64,000 nt of DNA from Sulfurospirillum sp. SCADC (GCF_000743525.1 NZ_JQGK01000006.1:1-64000), one strand, 5' to 3'. Shown: positions 20,101-30,316, counted from the first letter of the stretch. The notes: generated by a model not told the origin, from the sequence alone. Translations and numbers: made by a program.

Positions 20101-21627
20101 ATTGAAAATGGCACCATTCAAGGTCAGTATGGCACGTTACGTGTTTATAGTGATGGAAACTACACCTATACATTAGATCGCGATGTGAAAGATAGCATGG
20201 ATGTTGATGATTCGTATACGGAAACGTTTAAATATTATCTTACCGATGCTGATGGCGACAAAGTAGCTTCTTCGTTGAGCATTGCTATTAATGGTCAACC
20301 AACGTTGGATGCTGTGGATAATGTTGCTACGGCAACAATTAAAGAGGTGACGATCACTCCTGCTCCTGTTTCAGAAGAATTGATTGATACCTTTACCGTT
20401 AAAGGGGCAAGCGATAACTACAACAATGTATCGACAACAAAAACAGATACCTTTAGCATTGATGAGAATGAAACAGGTAAAATTAGTTTCAATGTGGATG
20501 TAACCACCGTTGGAAATAATACGAGTGCGACATACAGTTGGGTGCTTTATGAAGTTGTCAATGGTAATAATATAGTCGTTAGCAGCGGTACAGCACTTAA
20601 TAATGACAAAACCATTACAGTAGCAGATTTAGACAAAGGAAACTACAAAATTTCTGTGACGGCTAATACCAATGGTAGATCTGGTAATTGGTTCTCTGGA
20701 TATAGTTACCCAAGTGTTAAAGTCAGTGATGTGATTTTAGTAACCTTAGCCGCCTCCTATATGGAAGTACAAGCGGCAACGGCAAGTGGTAATATCTTAA
20801 GCGATGATGTCCTTGGTTCTGTTAATACAACACTGAACATTGAAAACAATGGTAGCTTTGAAGCGGTCAGTAGTACAGGTACTACTATCGATGGAGAGTA
20901 TGGTACATTAACGGTTCATGCAGATGGTAGCTACACATACACACCTGATGCACTGATGAATAATGTTGGACAAATTGAATCCTTTACATACCAATTGGTT
21001 TATCCAAATGGTACAACGGATGAAGCAACACTAAGCATCAAACTCGATAGTACTACGACTCCTGTCACATGGGGCTCAGATGCTAACGATACACTGATTG
21101 GCACAGCAGGAGATGATATTTTATCGGGTGGCGTTGGTGATGATCATCTGTACGGTGGTGAAGGTAATGATACACTCTATGGAGGTGCCGGCAACGACTA
21201 CCTTGATGGTGGCGCAGGAAGCGATGCCTTGTATGGTGGTGTTGGCAATGATACTTTGGTGTACGACGCGAGCGACAGTATCATCGATGGTGGAGCGGAT
21301 ACCGATACGCTTCTCATCAACACCGATGGCTCTGTAGACTTAAGCAATGTTGCGGATTTGGATGCAAAAATCAATAGCATCGAAGTGCTAGACCTTACGC
21401 AAGCGAGTGTTGCGCTTACGATCAATCCAGCGGATGTCTTGAGTATCACTGATGATGCAAGCACGATTCTTAAAGTCTTAGGTGGCAGTGATGATAGTAT
21501 CTCAGGTACAGGATGGACAGCTTCTACAGATACAGCGGATGCAGGCTTTACGCGTTACGAGAGTACCGTGAATAGTGCGATTAAAATCGACATTCAAGAT
21601 ACCATTGTTCATACTGACTTTCATTAA
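14152..21627 (+). CDS. Giant LapA-type RTX adhesin
   Basis: A 2,491-residue surface adhesin exported by the type I system upstream. The N terminus (1-125) is a LapA-like retention module holding TAAG at residues 118-121, the di-Ala site cut by LapG. From about 180 to 1760 come tandem VCBS/cadherin-like domains ending in GTNDxPV-type motifs near 293, 600, 730, 833, 970, 1213, 1528, 1646 and 1746. Three near copies of [14 protein letters not shown] mark the first repeats. Six RTX nonapeptides (GGxGxDxLx type, about 2318-2375) bind calcium, and the last 100 residues are the secretion signal region. AGGAG precedes the start. It contains no TTACATGTAA copy over 7.5 kb. Its stop overlaps the next ATG by one base. 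Confidence 0.92.
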   Translation: MAHSIGTIKEISGIVIARNAMGEERVLKVGDTINYQDTISTVGAGSHATLMLADGREIALGGNDGLLLDKSVYAAGEAFGDEAVISQKTASAVSAGKSAAEIQEALLRGEDITNLEETAAGGEGAPGGANLISGFATAQYVAGGTESNVTGSERDLGDGAGGATLFASGLFQVDPNDAPVIGSLEGAMIEALDGENTFTGNLATGTDADGDALTYALVADSISVDSGLSIPTVTVNADGTYTVTGDFNALAAGESATITFQYVADDGQGFDGTDGTNASSISAPATVTIVITGTNDQPVVSDVTIGSDEVTSWLLGTSVNSNDDENEISSTDGIDLAAINAFISPEGLVEIGNLFTEGDGNNPQDGSAIKFTVNTIAGETVTFNWTFNDEEGDEASYNDFSFVVIDGQTISLLASVSDEGDTNSGVFTYTFTTAGTHEITFGVMNDDDTAVDSNLEITYVSGGEITNVETVGYVEPLATNAEYESSASDAVSSDVTTLFAGTLPEVQDDDVSDSHTYALAPDSNVTLSSTDIDTTKITNLEVSIDKTTGDYTVSGNFNALAAGETVTITFQYVAIDDSINQTNGESNTSAPATVTLTITGTNDQPVVSNVEVSATETNGTDIFTFEGDLKLVATDADVNDGHTFYAVMDNNETEEGESVTYTIESDADITIDNIIVNTNGTYSITGDFNALAVGETATITFQYYAVDDSFTQANGESNTSELKTVTITVTGTNDAPVATVEDNFGVNEDSIVYGQLVADDIDNDDDSTTLTYSLVGDAPAGFTLDSNGNYTFDASDEAYQSLAKGETKEVTFTWIATDSHDATTTEQTVTITVTGTNDAPVAEVDTNSVIERGDETIFEYGMKGVATGKLLTNDTDVDHGADIDVSKILSVGTNQSDTTPSWFFGNLDVQGSYGILTVNKETGFYSYGLINGNSAVNGLDDGETLTDTFYYTITDEYGATSTSTLTITVNGTNDAPTISVDTGNGWFNWNDTVYESGLPNGTNASATSENATGTFTIGDVDGLDDIKSIQIGTQTFVIDETHSLASLVNQTITTTSGKVKITDYSNGTFSYTYTLTSATIDKAGPETDSFKVIVSDGEKTDSATVTIKIEDDAPIAKADTQTTNEDAVSISGNVLDNDKVGADGVQSVSFTTTQGTYGTLSYNSATGAYTYTLNANAQTLGTNDHPQEKFAYTVTDGDGDKSIAILTINVDGRNDAPVLDLSGSNHAYTESFEHLIGDTGWTILSSSTFAGNNGIVWTTTGHNLEVQNNDVLATVNATDGHAVAELDSDGLVKLSTNLTLTDTTATLAFDYHARPEAQLDSSMKVTLGAESFDLSYTSEGVLAITNVSDGLNVSYTYNVTTGWYSISVTATGLSVGENTLSFEGTGIENSLGALLDNIALKANTDTGFETSYTENGTGVSIVDHDVSISDVDDTHIESATVTLTNAKEGDSFVVGDLSSYGITATIIGNVVTLSGSATLAQYQDALKAITYASSSEDPDTTDRVISIIVNDGDVDSNTAYTVVHVNAVNDAPIFVDPTHNTTIVNSYTFGYAENATTTTVLGTVAATDADGDSVTYSIKTNVQDANGNDLYTINTTTGAISLTAAGVASFADDYETATNAHSITVTASDSTKTTDITVNLNETNVNDNAPTITLTQAYDFTEDESTNVVGSIVATYTTSDADGDPVSVTLSDTTHYALDGNGNVTLTAEGLALVNAGTELPAFTLTPNDGTVNGTAVSADPSVTAVNDVPDSFTSTATLNVSVDEVMIGKFSAGWVNVDTTGSGSDNYTGTNNDTDAYNDIIKWGDSNGSGYVFADNESLRSNNGIEIDSTFKVGTFTHNNFPIQGDTLESADLQVNFTVTINGVDYLISHAVQFEHNETSNDYNDPMKNADIVTIQNATFSQEIAGHTYTFSILGFVDTNGEIVTSVHTLEDKANSYDLVAKITSTDDLPTISETIGRVEADWGEDGPATTGSLTWESNGTAIENGTIQGQYGTLRVYSDGNYTYTLDRDVKDSMDVDDSYTETFKYYLTDADGDKVASSLSIAINGQPTLDAVDNVATATIKEVTITPAPVSEELIDTFTVKGASDNYNNVSTTKTDTFSIDENETGKISFNVDVTTVGNNTSATYSWVLYEVVNGNNIVVSSGTALNNDKTITVADLDKGNYKISVTANTNGRSGNWFSGYSYPSVKVSDVILVTLAASYMEVQAATASGNILSDDVLGSVNTTLNIENNGSFEAVSSTGTTIDGEYGTLTVHADGSYTYTPDALMNNVGQIESFTYQLVYPNGTTDEATLSIKLDSTTTPVTWGSDANDTLIGTAGDDILSGGVGDDHLYGGEGNDTLYGGAGNDYLDGGAGSDALYGGVGNDTLVYDASDSIIDGGADTDTLLINTDGSVDLSNVADLDAKINSIEVLDLTQASVALTINPADVLSITDDASTILKVLGGSDDSISGTGWTASTDTADAGFTRYESTVNSAIKIDIQDTIVHTDFH

Positions 21628-22262
21628 TGCTTTTTAAAGTCGTCCTAGGCTTCATTCTTTTACATGTAAGCCTTTTAGGAGGGGAGTTTAAGCTCTCCTC
21701 CTCTTTTTTCTCCTCGCAACCTTCCCCCAAATCCAAAGCCATTTTCAAAGACTATGAGCGTTTTATGAACGAAACCAGCCCCAAACCTTTACATGTAAAG
21801 CTTGAAGCGGTGAACTTTTACGTTAATGCCTTTGTGGGTGCGTACGATGAGCAGACCTATGGAAGAGACGAATACTGGGCTAGCAGAGGCGAGTTTTTGG
21901 CGCACGGTGGTGGGGATTGTGAAGATTATGTGATTACAAAGTTTTACACACTGAAAGACTTGGGTGTAGAGGCTAAAAAGATGGGGTTGTGCGTGGTCAA
22001 AGACACTGATCGTGGGCTTTGGCACATGATCTTGTTGGTGTTTGCAACGCACAAAGAGGAGCCTTTAGTGCTCGATAACCTGAGCTTTAAAGTCTTGCCG
22101 CTAAGTAAACGCTACGACATTGCCATCAAAGAGTGTATGAACGAAGAGGGCAGTGTGAAACTGCACAACAACACGTTTGTACCCGACACAGCACACAGAG
22201 CGTTTAAAAGTTACAAAGCGATGTTGGAGCGCACGTCCAAAGAGTCTCTCTGGCAACACTAA
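21627..22262 (+). CDS. LapG-like transglutaminase-like cysteine protease (copy 2)
   Basis: A 211-residue homologue of the protease at 7173, also with an N-terminal signal segment (about 1-19). The triad is intact: Cys98 in GGGDCEDY, His133 in LWHMIL, Asp150 in VLDNLS. It starts within the adhesin stop codon (TAATG), so it is cotranslated with the adhesin. Most lap loci known to me carry one LapG; here a second one has a C-terminal tail of about 55 residues after the core. It may act on the same TAAG site, on another site, or be outside LapD control. Two TTACATGTAA copies lie in the gene. Confidence 0.85.
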   Translation: MLFKVVLGFILLHVSLLGGEFKLSSSFFSSQPSPKSKAIFKDYERFMNETSPKPLHVKLEAVNFYVNAFVGAYDEQTYGRDEYWASRGEFLAHGGGDCEDYVITKFYTLKDLGVEAKKMGLCVVKDTDRGLWHMILLVFATHKEEPLVLDNLSFKVLPLSKRYDIAIKECMNEEGSVKLHNNTFVPDTAHRAFKSYKAMLERTSKESLWQH

Positions 22263-22356
22263 TCTTTACATGTAACGTCCACACGCGTTAAAGCAAGACT
22301 GAAGAATACTGCTTAATACATAGCCAAACTCCTCACTCAAACCCCTCACTTCATGC

Positions 22357-22362
22357 TATAAT
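22357..22362 (+). promoter_or_regulatory. Extended -10 promoter element before the amidoligase operon
   Basis: TGC-TATAAT (22354-22362), 46 bases before the transglutaminase/DUF2126 start, is a perfect -10 box with the TGn extension, so a -35 box is not essential. A TTACATGTAA copy starts five bases further on (22367), where transcription would begin. Confidence 0.55.
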
Positions 22363-22408
22363 ATTTTTACATGTAAAGCGTTTTTACTTTCTGTTTTAAA
22401 GGATTATT

Positions 22409-25400
22409 ATGTCACTCAAAGTTGTGCTATCGCATAAAACAGAATACCACTACGACCGCTATGTAGCGCTCTCACCACACATCATCCGTTTGCGCCCAGC
22501 CCCACATAGTCGCACACCCATCGAGGCGTACTCCCTTAAAATAAAACCTGACAACCATTTTATCAACTGGCAGCAAGACCCGTTTGGCAATTACCTCGCG
22601 CGCATTGTGTTTCCTGAAAAGACGAAGGAGCTGTGCATTGATGTCGAAATTATCGCCGATTTGATTACGATCAATCCGTTTGATTTTTTTGTCGATGAGT
22701 ATGCCAGTGAGTTTCCTTTCTTTTACACCAAAGAGCTTCAAAAAGAGCTGATACCTTACCTCGAAGAGAGCGAAGATGGCGAGCTGTTGCGCTCTTTTGT
22801 GCGCTCCTTGGATTGCAAGAAACGCCCGATTATCGACTTTTTGGTTTATCTTAATTCCGCGATCAATCAGCATTTAAACTACACCATCAGGTTAGAACCG
22901 GGTGTGCAAAGTTGCGAAGTGACACTGGGCAATAAACTGGGCAGTTGTCGCGATTTTGCGTGGCTGTTTGTGCAGGTACTTCGTCATTTAGGGCTTGCGG
23001 CACGTTTTGTCTCAGGCTATTTGGTGCAACTCAAAGCCGATGTCGCTTCACTCGATGGTCCTAGTGGCCCCGCCGCTGATTTTACCGACCTTCATGCGTG
23101 GACAGAGGTTTACATCCCCGGAGCCGGCTGGGTCGGACTGGATTCGACGAGTGGACTTTTTGCAGGCGAAGGGCACATACCGCTAGCCTGCACGCCTTCC
23201 TTTGAGAGTGCTTACGCGATAGAAGGGCTGAGCGACCAATGCGAAACCGAATTTGTGTACGACAACACCGTTACGCGCATTTTCGAGTCACCGCGTGTGA
23301 CAAAGCCGTACCGCGATGACCAATGGAATGCTATTTACAATCTTGGTTTTGAGGTCGACAAAGTCCTAGAAGAGGGCGATGTGAGGCTTTCCATGGGTGG
23401 CGAGCCAACCTTTGTCTCCATCGACGACATGGAAGGCGATGAGTGGAATACCAAAGCCGATGGCGAGCACAAACGCGCTCTTGCCGACACCCTTTCACGC
23501 AAATTATTGAACTCGTTTGCCAAAGGGGGCATGCTCCATTACGCGCAGGGCAAATGGTACCCCGGAGAGCCGCTTCCGAGATGGCAAACGTCTATCATTT
23601 GGCGCAAAGATGACAAACCCATCTGGCACAATCCCGACCTTCTTGCCGATATGAACGCTGAGTACAGCTACACCAACGAAGACGCCAAACGCTTTTTGTC
23701 AAAGCTTTCACTCACCCTTGGCATCAGCGATCAAAACATTGTTGAAGCTTACGAAGATCCGCTCTATTACATCGTCAAAGAGTCTGAACTTCCCATCGAC
23801 ATTGACCCGATGAAGTCCGATCTTTCCGATTCGTTGGAGCGAAGAACCATCGCCAAAGTGCTCTCACAAGGGCTCAACACACCTGTGGGCTACGTGCTTC
23901 CTCTCAATTATGGCGAGCACGAATGGATGACATCAACGTGGGAATTGCGCAGAGGTTACGTCTATCTGAGTGCAGGAAATTCACCGATGGGACTGAGACT
24001 TCCTCTGAGTTCTTTGCCTGAAAAACCTAAAGATGCGTTGGCACTTCATCCTGAACCAGACCTTTTTGCACCGTATGCAGCGCTTGGCGAGTACTCTGAT
24101 GCGGCAAAAAGGCGTTGTGCATCAGCAGGAGAAGCGAGCATTGAAGCGACACATCACCGTGAAAAGTTTGTACGCACCGCACTGTGTACGGAAGTGCGAG
24201 AGGGTAAACTCTATGTTTTCCTTCCACCACTGAATCACTCGGAATCTTTTTTAGAGCTGATTGCAAGCATTGAAGCCGTTGCGGAATCTTTACATGTAAA
24301 GGTTATTTTGGAAGGCTACGAGCCTGCGCATGATCTCAGACTCGATCACATCAAAGTCACGCCAGACCCCGGGGTCATCGAGGTGAACATCCAACCTGCG
24401 ACGTCATGGAAGATGCTCAGCGATAATCTTTTACTCCTCTACAAAGACGCACGAGAGTCACGTTTGGGCACAGAAAAATTTATGCTGGATGGCAAACACA
24501 CGGGAACAGGTGGCGGCAATCACGTCACGATTGGAGCGCTCAAACCCGAAGACAGTCCACTGCTTCGCCGACCCGATCTGCTTCGCAGTCTCATCACCTT
24601 TTGGCAACACCATCCGGGACTTTCGTATCTTTTCTCCGGTGCATTTATAGGCCCAACATCCCAAGCGCCTCGCGTGGACGAGGGCAAGGTGGAAAATCTT
24701 TACGAGCTTGAGATCGCTTTTTCGCAGATTCCTGAAAATGAGGAGGTTCCGTTTTGGCTGACCGACAGACTTTTCCGCCATATGCTAACTGACATCACGG
24801 GCAACACACACCGAAGCGAATTTTGCATCGACAAGCTTTATTCGCCCGATTCCAGTAGTGGAAGACTGGGCATCTTAGAGCTTCGAGCGTTTGATATGCC
24901 TCCACACGCCCAAATGGCGCTGTTGCAGATGCTTTTGGTACGCACGCTCGTCGCACTCTTTTGGAAAAAACCGTACAAACACAAATTGGTTCGTTGGGGC
25001 ACACAGCTTCACGATAAATTTTTGTTAGAGCACTATGTCAAAGAAGACTTACGTGATATTGTCGAATTTTTACAAGCGGAAGGCTATGCGTTTGAGTTAA
25101 ATTGGTTTGATTCTTTCTTTGAGTTTCGCTTTCCATTGTATGGAATGACCACGATTGAAAATATGCACCTAGAACTTCGTGCCGCCATCGAGCCGTGGAA
25201 TGTATTGGGTGAAGAGAGCAGTTCGCAAGGCACGGCGCGTTATGTGGACTCTTCGTTGGAGCGCGTACAAGTCAAAGTGCAAAACTTCACCCCTGAGCGC
25301 TACACGCTTACATGTAACGCGGTGGCGATTCCTCTAGCACCTACAGGCATGGAAGGCGAGTTCGTTGCTGGCGTGAAGTACAAAGCGTGGGAGCCATACT

Positions 25401-25771
25401 CTGCACTGCATCCAACCATCGGTGCCGACACGCCTTTGGTCTTTGACATCGTCGATACATGGAACAAACGCTCCATCGGTGGAATGACCTACTTTGTAGC
25501 CCATCCAGGAGGTCGAAGTTATGACACCTTCCCTGTGAACAGCTATGAAGCAGAATCCCGTCGCATCAACCGTTTTTGGGACTTCAACCACACCCAAGGT
25601 GAAGCAGAGTACCAAAGCAGTTCCGTGATACCCCATGTGGTTGAGGGCAGTGAACGCACCGTTGTCGTGCATAAACCCAAAGCGCTCAAACAGTTTGTGT
25701 TTCAAGAACTGCCGATCAGCAGTGAATTTCCACACACCTTAGATCTTAGACGTAAATGGAATGCCAAATAG
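22409..25771 (+). CDS. Transglutaminase-like plus DUF2126 putative amidoligase protein
   Basis: A 1,120-residue cytoplasmic protein. Residues 1-280 are a bacterial transglutaminase module: N-terminal beta domain (HKTEYHYDRYV), then Cys in GSCRDFAW (about 176), His in DLHAWTEVYI (about 230) and Asp in GLDSTSG (about 246), all intact. From about 310 to 1110 is the DUF2126 putative amidoligase domain (RLSMGGEPTFVSIDD near 325; LDGKHTGTGGGNH near 695). Such proteins travel with ATP-grasp, alpha-E and transglutaminase partners and are proposed to make and process peptide-like amides (Iyer and co-workers' amidoligase analysis, from memory). First gene of a three-gene operon. The product is unknown. 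Confidence 0.85.
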   Translation: MSLKVVLSHKTEYHYDRYVALSPHIIRLRPAPHSRTPIEAYSLKIKPDNHFINWQQDPFGNYLARIVFPEKTKELCIDVEIIADLITINPFDFFVDEYASEFPFFYTKELQKELIPYLEESEDGELLRSFVRSLDCKKRPIIDFLVYLNSAINQHLNYTIRLEPGVQSCEVTLGNKLGSCRDFAWLFVQVLRHLGLAARFVSGYLVQLKADVASLDGPSGPAADFTDLHAWTEVYIPGAGWVGLDSTSGLFAGEGHIPLACTPSFESAYAIEGLSDQCETEFVYDNTVTRIFESPRVTKPYRDDQWNAIYNLGFEVDKVLEEGDVRLSMGGEPTFVSIDDMEGDEWNTKADGEHKRALADTLSRKLLNSFAKGGMLHYAQGKWYPGEPLPRWQTSIIWRKDDKPIWHNPDLLADMNAEYSYTNEDAKRFLSKLSLTLGISDQNIVEAYEDPLYYIVKESELPIDIDPMKSDLSDSLERRTIAKVLSQGLNTPVGYVLPLNYGEHEWMTSTWELRRGYVYLSAGNSPMGLRLPLSSLPEKPKDALALHPEPDLFAPYAALGEYSDAAKRRCASAGEASIEATHHREKFVRTALCTEVREGKLYVFLPPLNHSESFLELIASIEAVAESLHVKVILEGYEPAHDLRLDHIKVTPDPGVIEVNIQPATSWKMLSDNLLLLYKDARESRLGTEKFMLDGKHTGTGGGNHVTIGALKPEDSPLLRRPDLLRSLITFWQHHPGLSYLFSGAFIGPTSQAPRVDEGKVENLYELEIAFSQIPENEEVPFWLTDRLFRHMLTDITGNTHRSEFCIDKLYSPDSSSGRLGILELRAFDMPPHAQMALLQMLLVRTLVALFWKKPYKHKLVRWGTQLHDKFLLEHYVKEDLRDIVEFLQAEGYAFELNWFDSFFEFRFPLYGMTTIENMHLELRAAIEPWNVLGEESSSQGTARYVDSSLERVQVKVQNFTPERYTLTCNAVAIPLAPTGMEGEFVAGVKYKAWEPYSALHPTIGADTPLVFDIVDTWNKRSIGGMTYFVAHPGGRSYDTFPVNSYEAESRRINRFWDFNHTQGEAEYQSSSVIPHVVEGSERTVVVHKPKALKQFVFQELPISSEFPHTLDLRRKWNAK

Positions 25772-28252
25772 ATGAATTTTTTAGATAATTACAGTTCGGC
25801 TTCGCAGTTTGATGAGATGCTCGATGCGCAGTTACGCGTCAGGGAGCATTGGCAACCGCTTCTAGAACGCCTTGAAGCGATCAGTGCTGAGGAGCTCGCC
25901 AATAAACAAGCAGAAATCGCGTGGCATTTGGAAGACAATGGTGTCACGTACAACGTCTACAACGACCCTGAGGGCAATGGCAATCGTCCGTGGAGTTTGG
26001 ATCCGATTCCCTTTGTCATCACGAAGACGGAGTGGAAAGCGATCAAACAAGGGATCAAACAGCGCGCAAAACTCTTCAACTTGATCTTAAAAGACCTCTA
26101 CGGCGAGCAGAAACTGCTTAAAGAGAACATCATCCCTGCCGAGGTGATTTACGGGCATAAAGGGTTTATTCCTGCTGTTCACACTTTGGGATCAATGGAA
26201 GATTTTCAGCTTCACTTTTACGCGCTCGATATGGCACGAGGGCCTGATGGGAAAATGTGGGTCATCAATGATCGCACCCAAGCGCCCTCAGGGCTTGGAT
26301 ATGCCGTTGAAAATCGCTTGACGATGAACATCGTCTCTAAAGACCTCTACCCAGAACACGAGATCAAAAAACTGCTTCCGTTCATCGATGAGTTTAAAAA
26401 ACTGTTGAAAAAACTCTCCAAAGGCGACATCACCAAAGCGGCACTGCTGACTCCGGGACCTTTAAGTGAGACCTACTTTGAACATGCCTATTTGAGCTCT
26501 TTTTTGGAGATCAACTTGGTTGAGGGCGATGACTTGCTCTCTAAAAATGGCGCATTGTGGCTGAAGAGTTTGAGTGGGCTAAAGCCTATCAACACCCTGT
26601 TAAGACGTTTGGATGATCGCTTTTGCGACCCCCTTGAGCTTCTTAATGACTCAAAATTGGGCGTGGCAGGTTTGGTTGACTGCTTAAGGCAGGGCAATCT
26701 TGGTATGATCAACCCCATCGGCAGTGCGATTGTGGAAAACATCGGGCTGAACCCGTTTATGGAGCGCATCTGTCGTTATTTTTTAAATGAAGAGCTTTTA
26801 CTGCCACAGATCGCGACGTGGTGGTGTGGGCAGAGCCATGAGTTGGAGTATGTGCTTGAGCATTTTGACAGTCTCATCATCAAAAAAATTGACCGCACTG
26901 AGGCGATTCAGACGCATTTGGTGAAAAAACTCTCCCATGAGATGAAGCAGCAGCTTAAACATAGCATTCTCCAAAACCCTCACCAGTACGTTGCGCAAGA
27001 GGAGATCAGTTTTTCCACGACTCCTTTTTATGCCAACGGGAAAATCGAGCCTCGCAACGCCGTTGTGCGTGCGTATGCCCTGAAAAAAAGTGAGAATTAC
27101 ACGGTGATGAATGGAGGACTGGTGCGCGTTTCTGCCTCCAAAGATGCCCTTTTGGTCTCATCTCAAAAAGGTGGGACGAGTAAAGATTTGTGGATTTTGG
27201 GGGAAGATGACACGATCGATATGAGCTCCATTTTCAACACGCTTCCTTATGTGGATGTCTCGATTCACACGATGCCCACGCGCAAAGCAGAAAACCTATT
27301 TTGGTTGGGGCGCTACCTCTGTCGTACGATTACGACCATTCGCCTCATTCGCTATGTGGTGAAAAAAATGACCAATTTCAGCCGCTACGAAGGGGCTTTA
27401 TCGCACGAATCGCAACTGATTTTGGAAAAATCCTTGACCCATTTAACGATGACATATCCGGGCTTTTTGGATGAAAAAAGTGTGTACAATCAAATGAGTG
27501 AAATCGAGTCGCTCATCAAAGACAAAAGCAAGCAAGGGGGACTTTCTTTTACGATGGAGATGCTCTTTAGCGCGAATGTCTCGATCAAAAGTCTGCTGGC
27601 GATTGAGGCGTGGAAGCTCTTTGACAAGATGCAAAAAGAGTGGAAAATCTTTATGCGCAAAATCAACTCTCCGACGCAGACGATTTTAAGCGAACTCGAT
27701 AAATTTTTGCTCTACCTTGTTGCCTACAAAGAGCTGGTCGAAGAGAGCATGTACAAAGAGCAGGGGTTGATTTTGTATGACATCGGGTATAAGCTGGAGT
27801 CTGCACTTTTGACGATCTCCAAAGCGCGCTCGATGCTCTGTGTCAAACATGAAAAGTCCGCAAGCTACGACATCTTAGAAGGTATGCTCAATTCGTGTGA
27901 GAGTTTTAATGCGTACCGAACGCAGTACAAAAGCTCGCTTCAGTTGGACAATGTGTTGGAGTTTTTGATTCTCAGCCCGCAATTTCCAAAGTCGATTGCT
28001 TACCTAACCAACGAGCTTTTGGAAGATCTCAAAGCACTTCCGAAGAGTAAAAAGTACCTGAGCAGTTACGAAGAGCCTGTGTTTCAAGCGTTTTCATCGC
28101 TGAAACTCACCAATGTCGCAAGCTTGATGCAGATAGAAGAGGGTGGAAGTGTGTATCAAAAACTCGATGAATTTTTAGCAAAATTGACAGCGCATTTCTC
28201 GCTCTGTTCGATGGAGCTTTCCAAAACCTATTTTTCACACTACGATGAGTAA
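25772..28252 (+). CDS. Circularly permuted ATP-grasp fused to alpha-E domain
   Basis: An 826-residue protein beginning directly after the upstream stop codon. Residues about 60-500 are a circularly permuted ATP-grasp domain (RQGNLGMINPIGSAIVEN near 310, KGGTSKDLWIL near 470); residues about 510-820 are an alpha-helical alpha-E domain (KAENLFWLGRYLCRT). The segment where the second operon's ATP-grasp has a Gly-rich loop reads IIKKIDRTEAIQ here, so ATP binding may differ or be weaker. Expected role: ATP-dependent peptide-bond formation with the neighbouring amidoligase and transglutaminases. Its two halves correspond to two separate genes in the convergent operon at 32980-35012. Confidence 0.82.
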   Translation: MNFLDNYSSASQFDEMLDAQLRVREHWQPLLERLEAISAEELANKQAEIAWHLEDNGVTYNVYNDPEGNGNRPWSLDPIPFVITKTEWKAIKQGIKQRAKLFNLILKDLYGEQKLLKENIIPAEVIYGHKGFIPAVHTLGSMEDFQLHFYALDMARGPDGKMWVINDRTQAPSGLGYAVENRLTMNIVSKDLYPEHEIKKLLPFIDEFKKLLKKLSKGDITKAALLTPGPLSETYFEHAYLSSFLEINLVEGDDLLSKNGALWLKSLSGLKPINTLLRRLDDRFCDPLELLNDSKLGVAGLVDCLRQGNLGMINPIGSAIVENIGLNPFMERICRYFLNEELLLPQIATWWCGQSHELEYVLEHFDSLIIKKIDRTEAIQTHLVKKLSHEMKQQLKHSILQNPHQYVAQEEISFSTTPFYANGKIEPRNAVVRAYALKKSENYTVMNGGLVRVSASKDALLVSSQKGGTSKDLWILGEDDTIDMSSIFNTLPYVDVSIHTMPTRKAENLFWLGRYLCRTITTIRLIRYVVKKMTNFSRYEGALSHESQLILEKSLTHLTMTYPGFLDEKSVYNQMSEIESLIKDKSKQGGLSFTMEMLFSANVSIKSLLAIEAWKLFDKMQKEWKIFMRKINSPTQTILSELDKFLLYLVAYKELVEESMYKEQGLILYDIGYKLESALLTISKARSMLCVKHEKSASYDILEGMLNSCESFNAYRTQYKSSLQLDNVLEFLILSPQFPKSIAYLTNELLEDLKALPKSKKYLSSYEEPVFQAFSSLKLTNVASLMQIEEGGSVYQKLDEFLAKLTAHFSLCSMELSKTYFSHYDE

Positions 28253-28255
28253 GCC

Positions 28256-29146
28256 ATGACCTATGAAATCTACCACAAAACCGCCTTCGCCTATGAAAGC
28301 CTCGTCACCTTTAGCCACAACATTGCCCGTCTCAAACCCAAAGACACGCCTTTTCAGCGCGTGATGGATTTTGGCATGGAGATCACGCCTATGCCGTATG
28401 AGCAAAGCGAATTTGATGACATGTTTGGCAACCACACGACGCATCTATTGATTCGCGAAGCGCATGAGTCACTCTGCGTTATCGGCAGGTCGCACGTTGA
28501 TCTCAATGGTGATGCAATGCGTTTACATGTAAGCAATCTTCGCGCGCAAAGCACCTCGTATGAGGCGTCTTTAGGACTGTTGCAACAGTTTGATCTGAAC
28601 GATCTGGTTGCAAAGCCTTTTATGTTTGACTCAGCGCTTATTCCCAAAGCATCGCGTGGCATTGTCGAATACGCGAAGCGCTCATTCACGCCACAACGCA
28701 ACCTTGTGGATGCCGCACAGGAGTTTATGAACCGCATCTTTCAAGACTTCGCTTTTGTTGCAGGTTTTAGTGACGTGACCACGCCCATCGAGGAGATTTT
28801 CGAGGCTAAAAAAGGGGTGTGTCAAGACTTCGCACAGTTCGCCATCGCCGCCCTTCGCTCCATCGGTCTGCCCGCTAAATACATGAGCGGCTACATCGAA
28901 ACCATTCCTGCCGTTGGCATGCCCAAACTCTTTGGCGCCGACGCCTCCCACGCATGGTTTGCACTCTACATTCCGCGCCTTGGCTGGCTAGAACTCGACC
29001 CCACCAACAACATCATCCCCGAAGATCAACACATTTTACTCGGATCTGGCAGAGACTACAACGACGTCGCACCTCTAAAAGGTGTGGTATTAAGCAGCGG
29101 ACAGAGCGAACTCTCCATCGAAGTGAACGTGCAGAAGATGGTTTAA
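28256..29146 (+). CDS. Transglutaminase-like protein of the first amidoligase operon
   Basis: A 296-residue transglutaminase-family protein. The N-terminal beta-rich domain begins YEIYHKTAFAYE; the catalytic core has Cys in KGVCQDFAQ (about 186), His in ASHAWFALYI (about 233) and Asp in LELDPTNN (about 248), so it should be an active thiol peptidase or transamidase. Starts three bases after the ATP-grasp/alpha-E gene. A TTACATGTAA copy at 28523 encodes LHVS and another follows the gene at 29152. Cleavage or transfer of the peptide made by the operon is the likely role. Confidence 0.85.
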   Translation: MTYEIYHKTAFAYESLVTFSHNIARLKPKDTPFQRVMDFGMEITPMPYEQSEFDDMFGNHTTHLLIREAHESLCVIGRSHVDLNGDAMRLHVSNLRAQSTSYEASLGLLQQFDLNDLVAKPFMFDSALIPKASRGIVEYAKRSFTPQRNLVDAAQEFMNRIFQDFAFVAGFSDVTTPIEEIFEAKKGVCQDFAQFAIAALRSIGLPAKYMSGYIETIPAVGMPKLFGADASHAWFALYIPRLGWLELDPTNNIIPEDQHILLGSGRDYNDVAPLKGVVLSSGQSELSIEVNVQKMV

Positions 29147-29192
29147 GAGCTTTACATGTAAAGCGATTCTGGTATCGGAATTTCCTCAATAA

Positions 29193-29221
29193 TTGACAAA
29201 AAACTACGATAGTCGTATAAT
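29193..29221 (+). promoter_or_regulatory. Consensus promoter with internal operator-like dyad
   Basis: TTGACA (29193-29198) and TATAAT (29216-29221) are perfect sigma-70 boxes with a 17-base spacer. Inside lies TACGA-TAG-TCGTA (29205-29217), a perfect dyad overlapping the -10 box, as expected for autorepression by the HTH protein encoded 20 bases downstream. Confidence 0.75.
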
Positions 29222-29241
29222 TATGCCAAAAAGGAGTTCCA

Positions 29242-29625
29242 ATGAAAGCAAAAGAGATCGCTGATATTTTTGGTGTTCCTCAATCGACTCTCAATGAATG
29301 GAAAAAAGAAGGACATTCAAAAAAAACTTTAGCTGATTTTTTAACCAATGTCGATACAGGCGCTATCTTAAACTTATACAAGTCAGCAACAGCTTACGAT
29401 ATGCTCGTATCAACAGTCAATGCTTCTATCGGTAATGAATCGAAGCACCTTGGAGCCAATGATCTTAAAAAGCTTTTGATGGGAAAAATTCCTGAAAAGC
29501 CTATCGAAAAATACGCCTTGGATATTATTAAAACCGAAGCGCTGAAAGTTGAGATAGAGGATTTTGCAAGCCACTTTAAAATACCGATGAAAAAAGTCAA
29601 TAAAGTACTCAATCATGGATACTAA
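29242..29625 (+). CDS. HTH antitoxin-like protein
   Basis: A 127-residue small protein with an N-terminal helix-turn-helix (KEIADIFGVPQSTLNEWKKEG, residues 3-24) and a helical C-terminal part. It has a strong promoter and AGGAG site, and overlaps by 11 bp a nucleotidyltransferase of the AbiEii type. Position and architecture suggest the antitoxin of a type IV-like toxin-antitoxin pair, although the N terminus is not the usual AbiEi form. Reading frame intact while the partner is interrupted. Confidence 0.6.
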   Translation: MKAKEIADIFGVPQSTLNEWKKEGHSKKTLADFLTNVDTGAILNLYKSATAYDMLVSTVNASIGNESKHLGANDLKKLLMGKIPEKPIEKYALDIIKTEALKVEIEDFASHFKIPMKKVNKVLNHGY

Positions 29626-30316
29626 AACCCACTCTTTCATCCTTGCGATATATGCTAAACAAATTAAAGCACTGAATGATCTCATCAGTGAGTGTAAAAA
29701 GCTACTTCCAAATAACGATCTCTCTTTGATACGATTTGGCGGTGGCACAGCTTTAGCGATTTATCATTTCTAGCATCGAAAAAGTTTTGATATTGATCTG
29801 TTCGTGACTGATCCACAACTATTGAATTACCTAAGCCCAAAACATTGGTTGGAAGACTCACGCTCGTTTAATACCGCAAAGTATATTGACCTAGCCAATC
29901 ATATCAGACTGCTCACGAAGGAAAATATCAAAATTGACATTTTAGTATCGCAAGATTTTCTAGGTCATGCCATCATCGATGATAGTCACACGTTTTTTCA
30001 TGAGAGTATTTATGTCGAAAGTTTGGAAGATATTTTGGCAAAGAAAATCGTCTATCGAAAAGATCAAAATAAATCAAGAGATATTATCGACCTCAGTGTT
30101 GCACTTTATCATGATAGCTCTATTTTTGAGAAGCTTTTAAACTCTGGTTCCGTTACGTTTCAAGATTTACGTGACTTACATGATGCGCTGAAAAGACTCG
30201 ACACCCAAAAATACTTAGATGAAATCGATCTTGTTGAGCCTATAGAATTTTATTTAGATATTGCACAAAAGGCACCTGAGGCAATAAAACAAGCATTGAA
30301 AAAGCTTTACATGTAA
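29615..30316 (+). pseudogene. AbiEii-like nucleotidyltransferase toxin with in-frame amber codon
   Basis: Translation from ATG 29615 gives RFGGGTALAIYHF, then TAG at 29771-29773 (codon 53), then in the same frame HRKSFDIDLFV. GG-T-AL and HRxSxDIDLF are the AbiEii/nucleotidyltransferase motifs, so the stop falls within the active-site region. The rest runs open to 30316, 233 codons in all including the amber codon. A single C-to-T change of CAG, or a change of TAT or TGG, would explain it. An ORF from 29804 alone would lack the catalytic motif. The stop codon is supplied by a TTACATGTAA copy. Sequencing error or nonsense suppression are alternatives to a dead toxin. Confidence 0.78.

Noticed and set aside
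14240-21464. Many open frames of 60-134 codons on both strands inside the adhesin gene
   Set aside because: They are shadows of a repetitive, low-stop coding sequence; none has a ribosome site or a family-like product.
22367-22376. TTACATGTAA as an operator for a specific regulator
   Set aside because: Many copies lie deep inside genes and in all frames, so one regulon-type role for the whole set is unlikely, though single copies could be used that way.
29804-30316. A stand-alone 170-residue protein from ATG 29804
   Set aside because: It would start within the nucleotidyltransferase just after its DIDLFV motif and has no ribosome site; it is the remainder of the interrupted gene.
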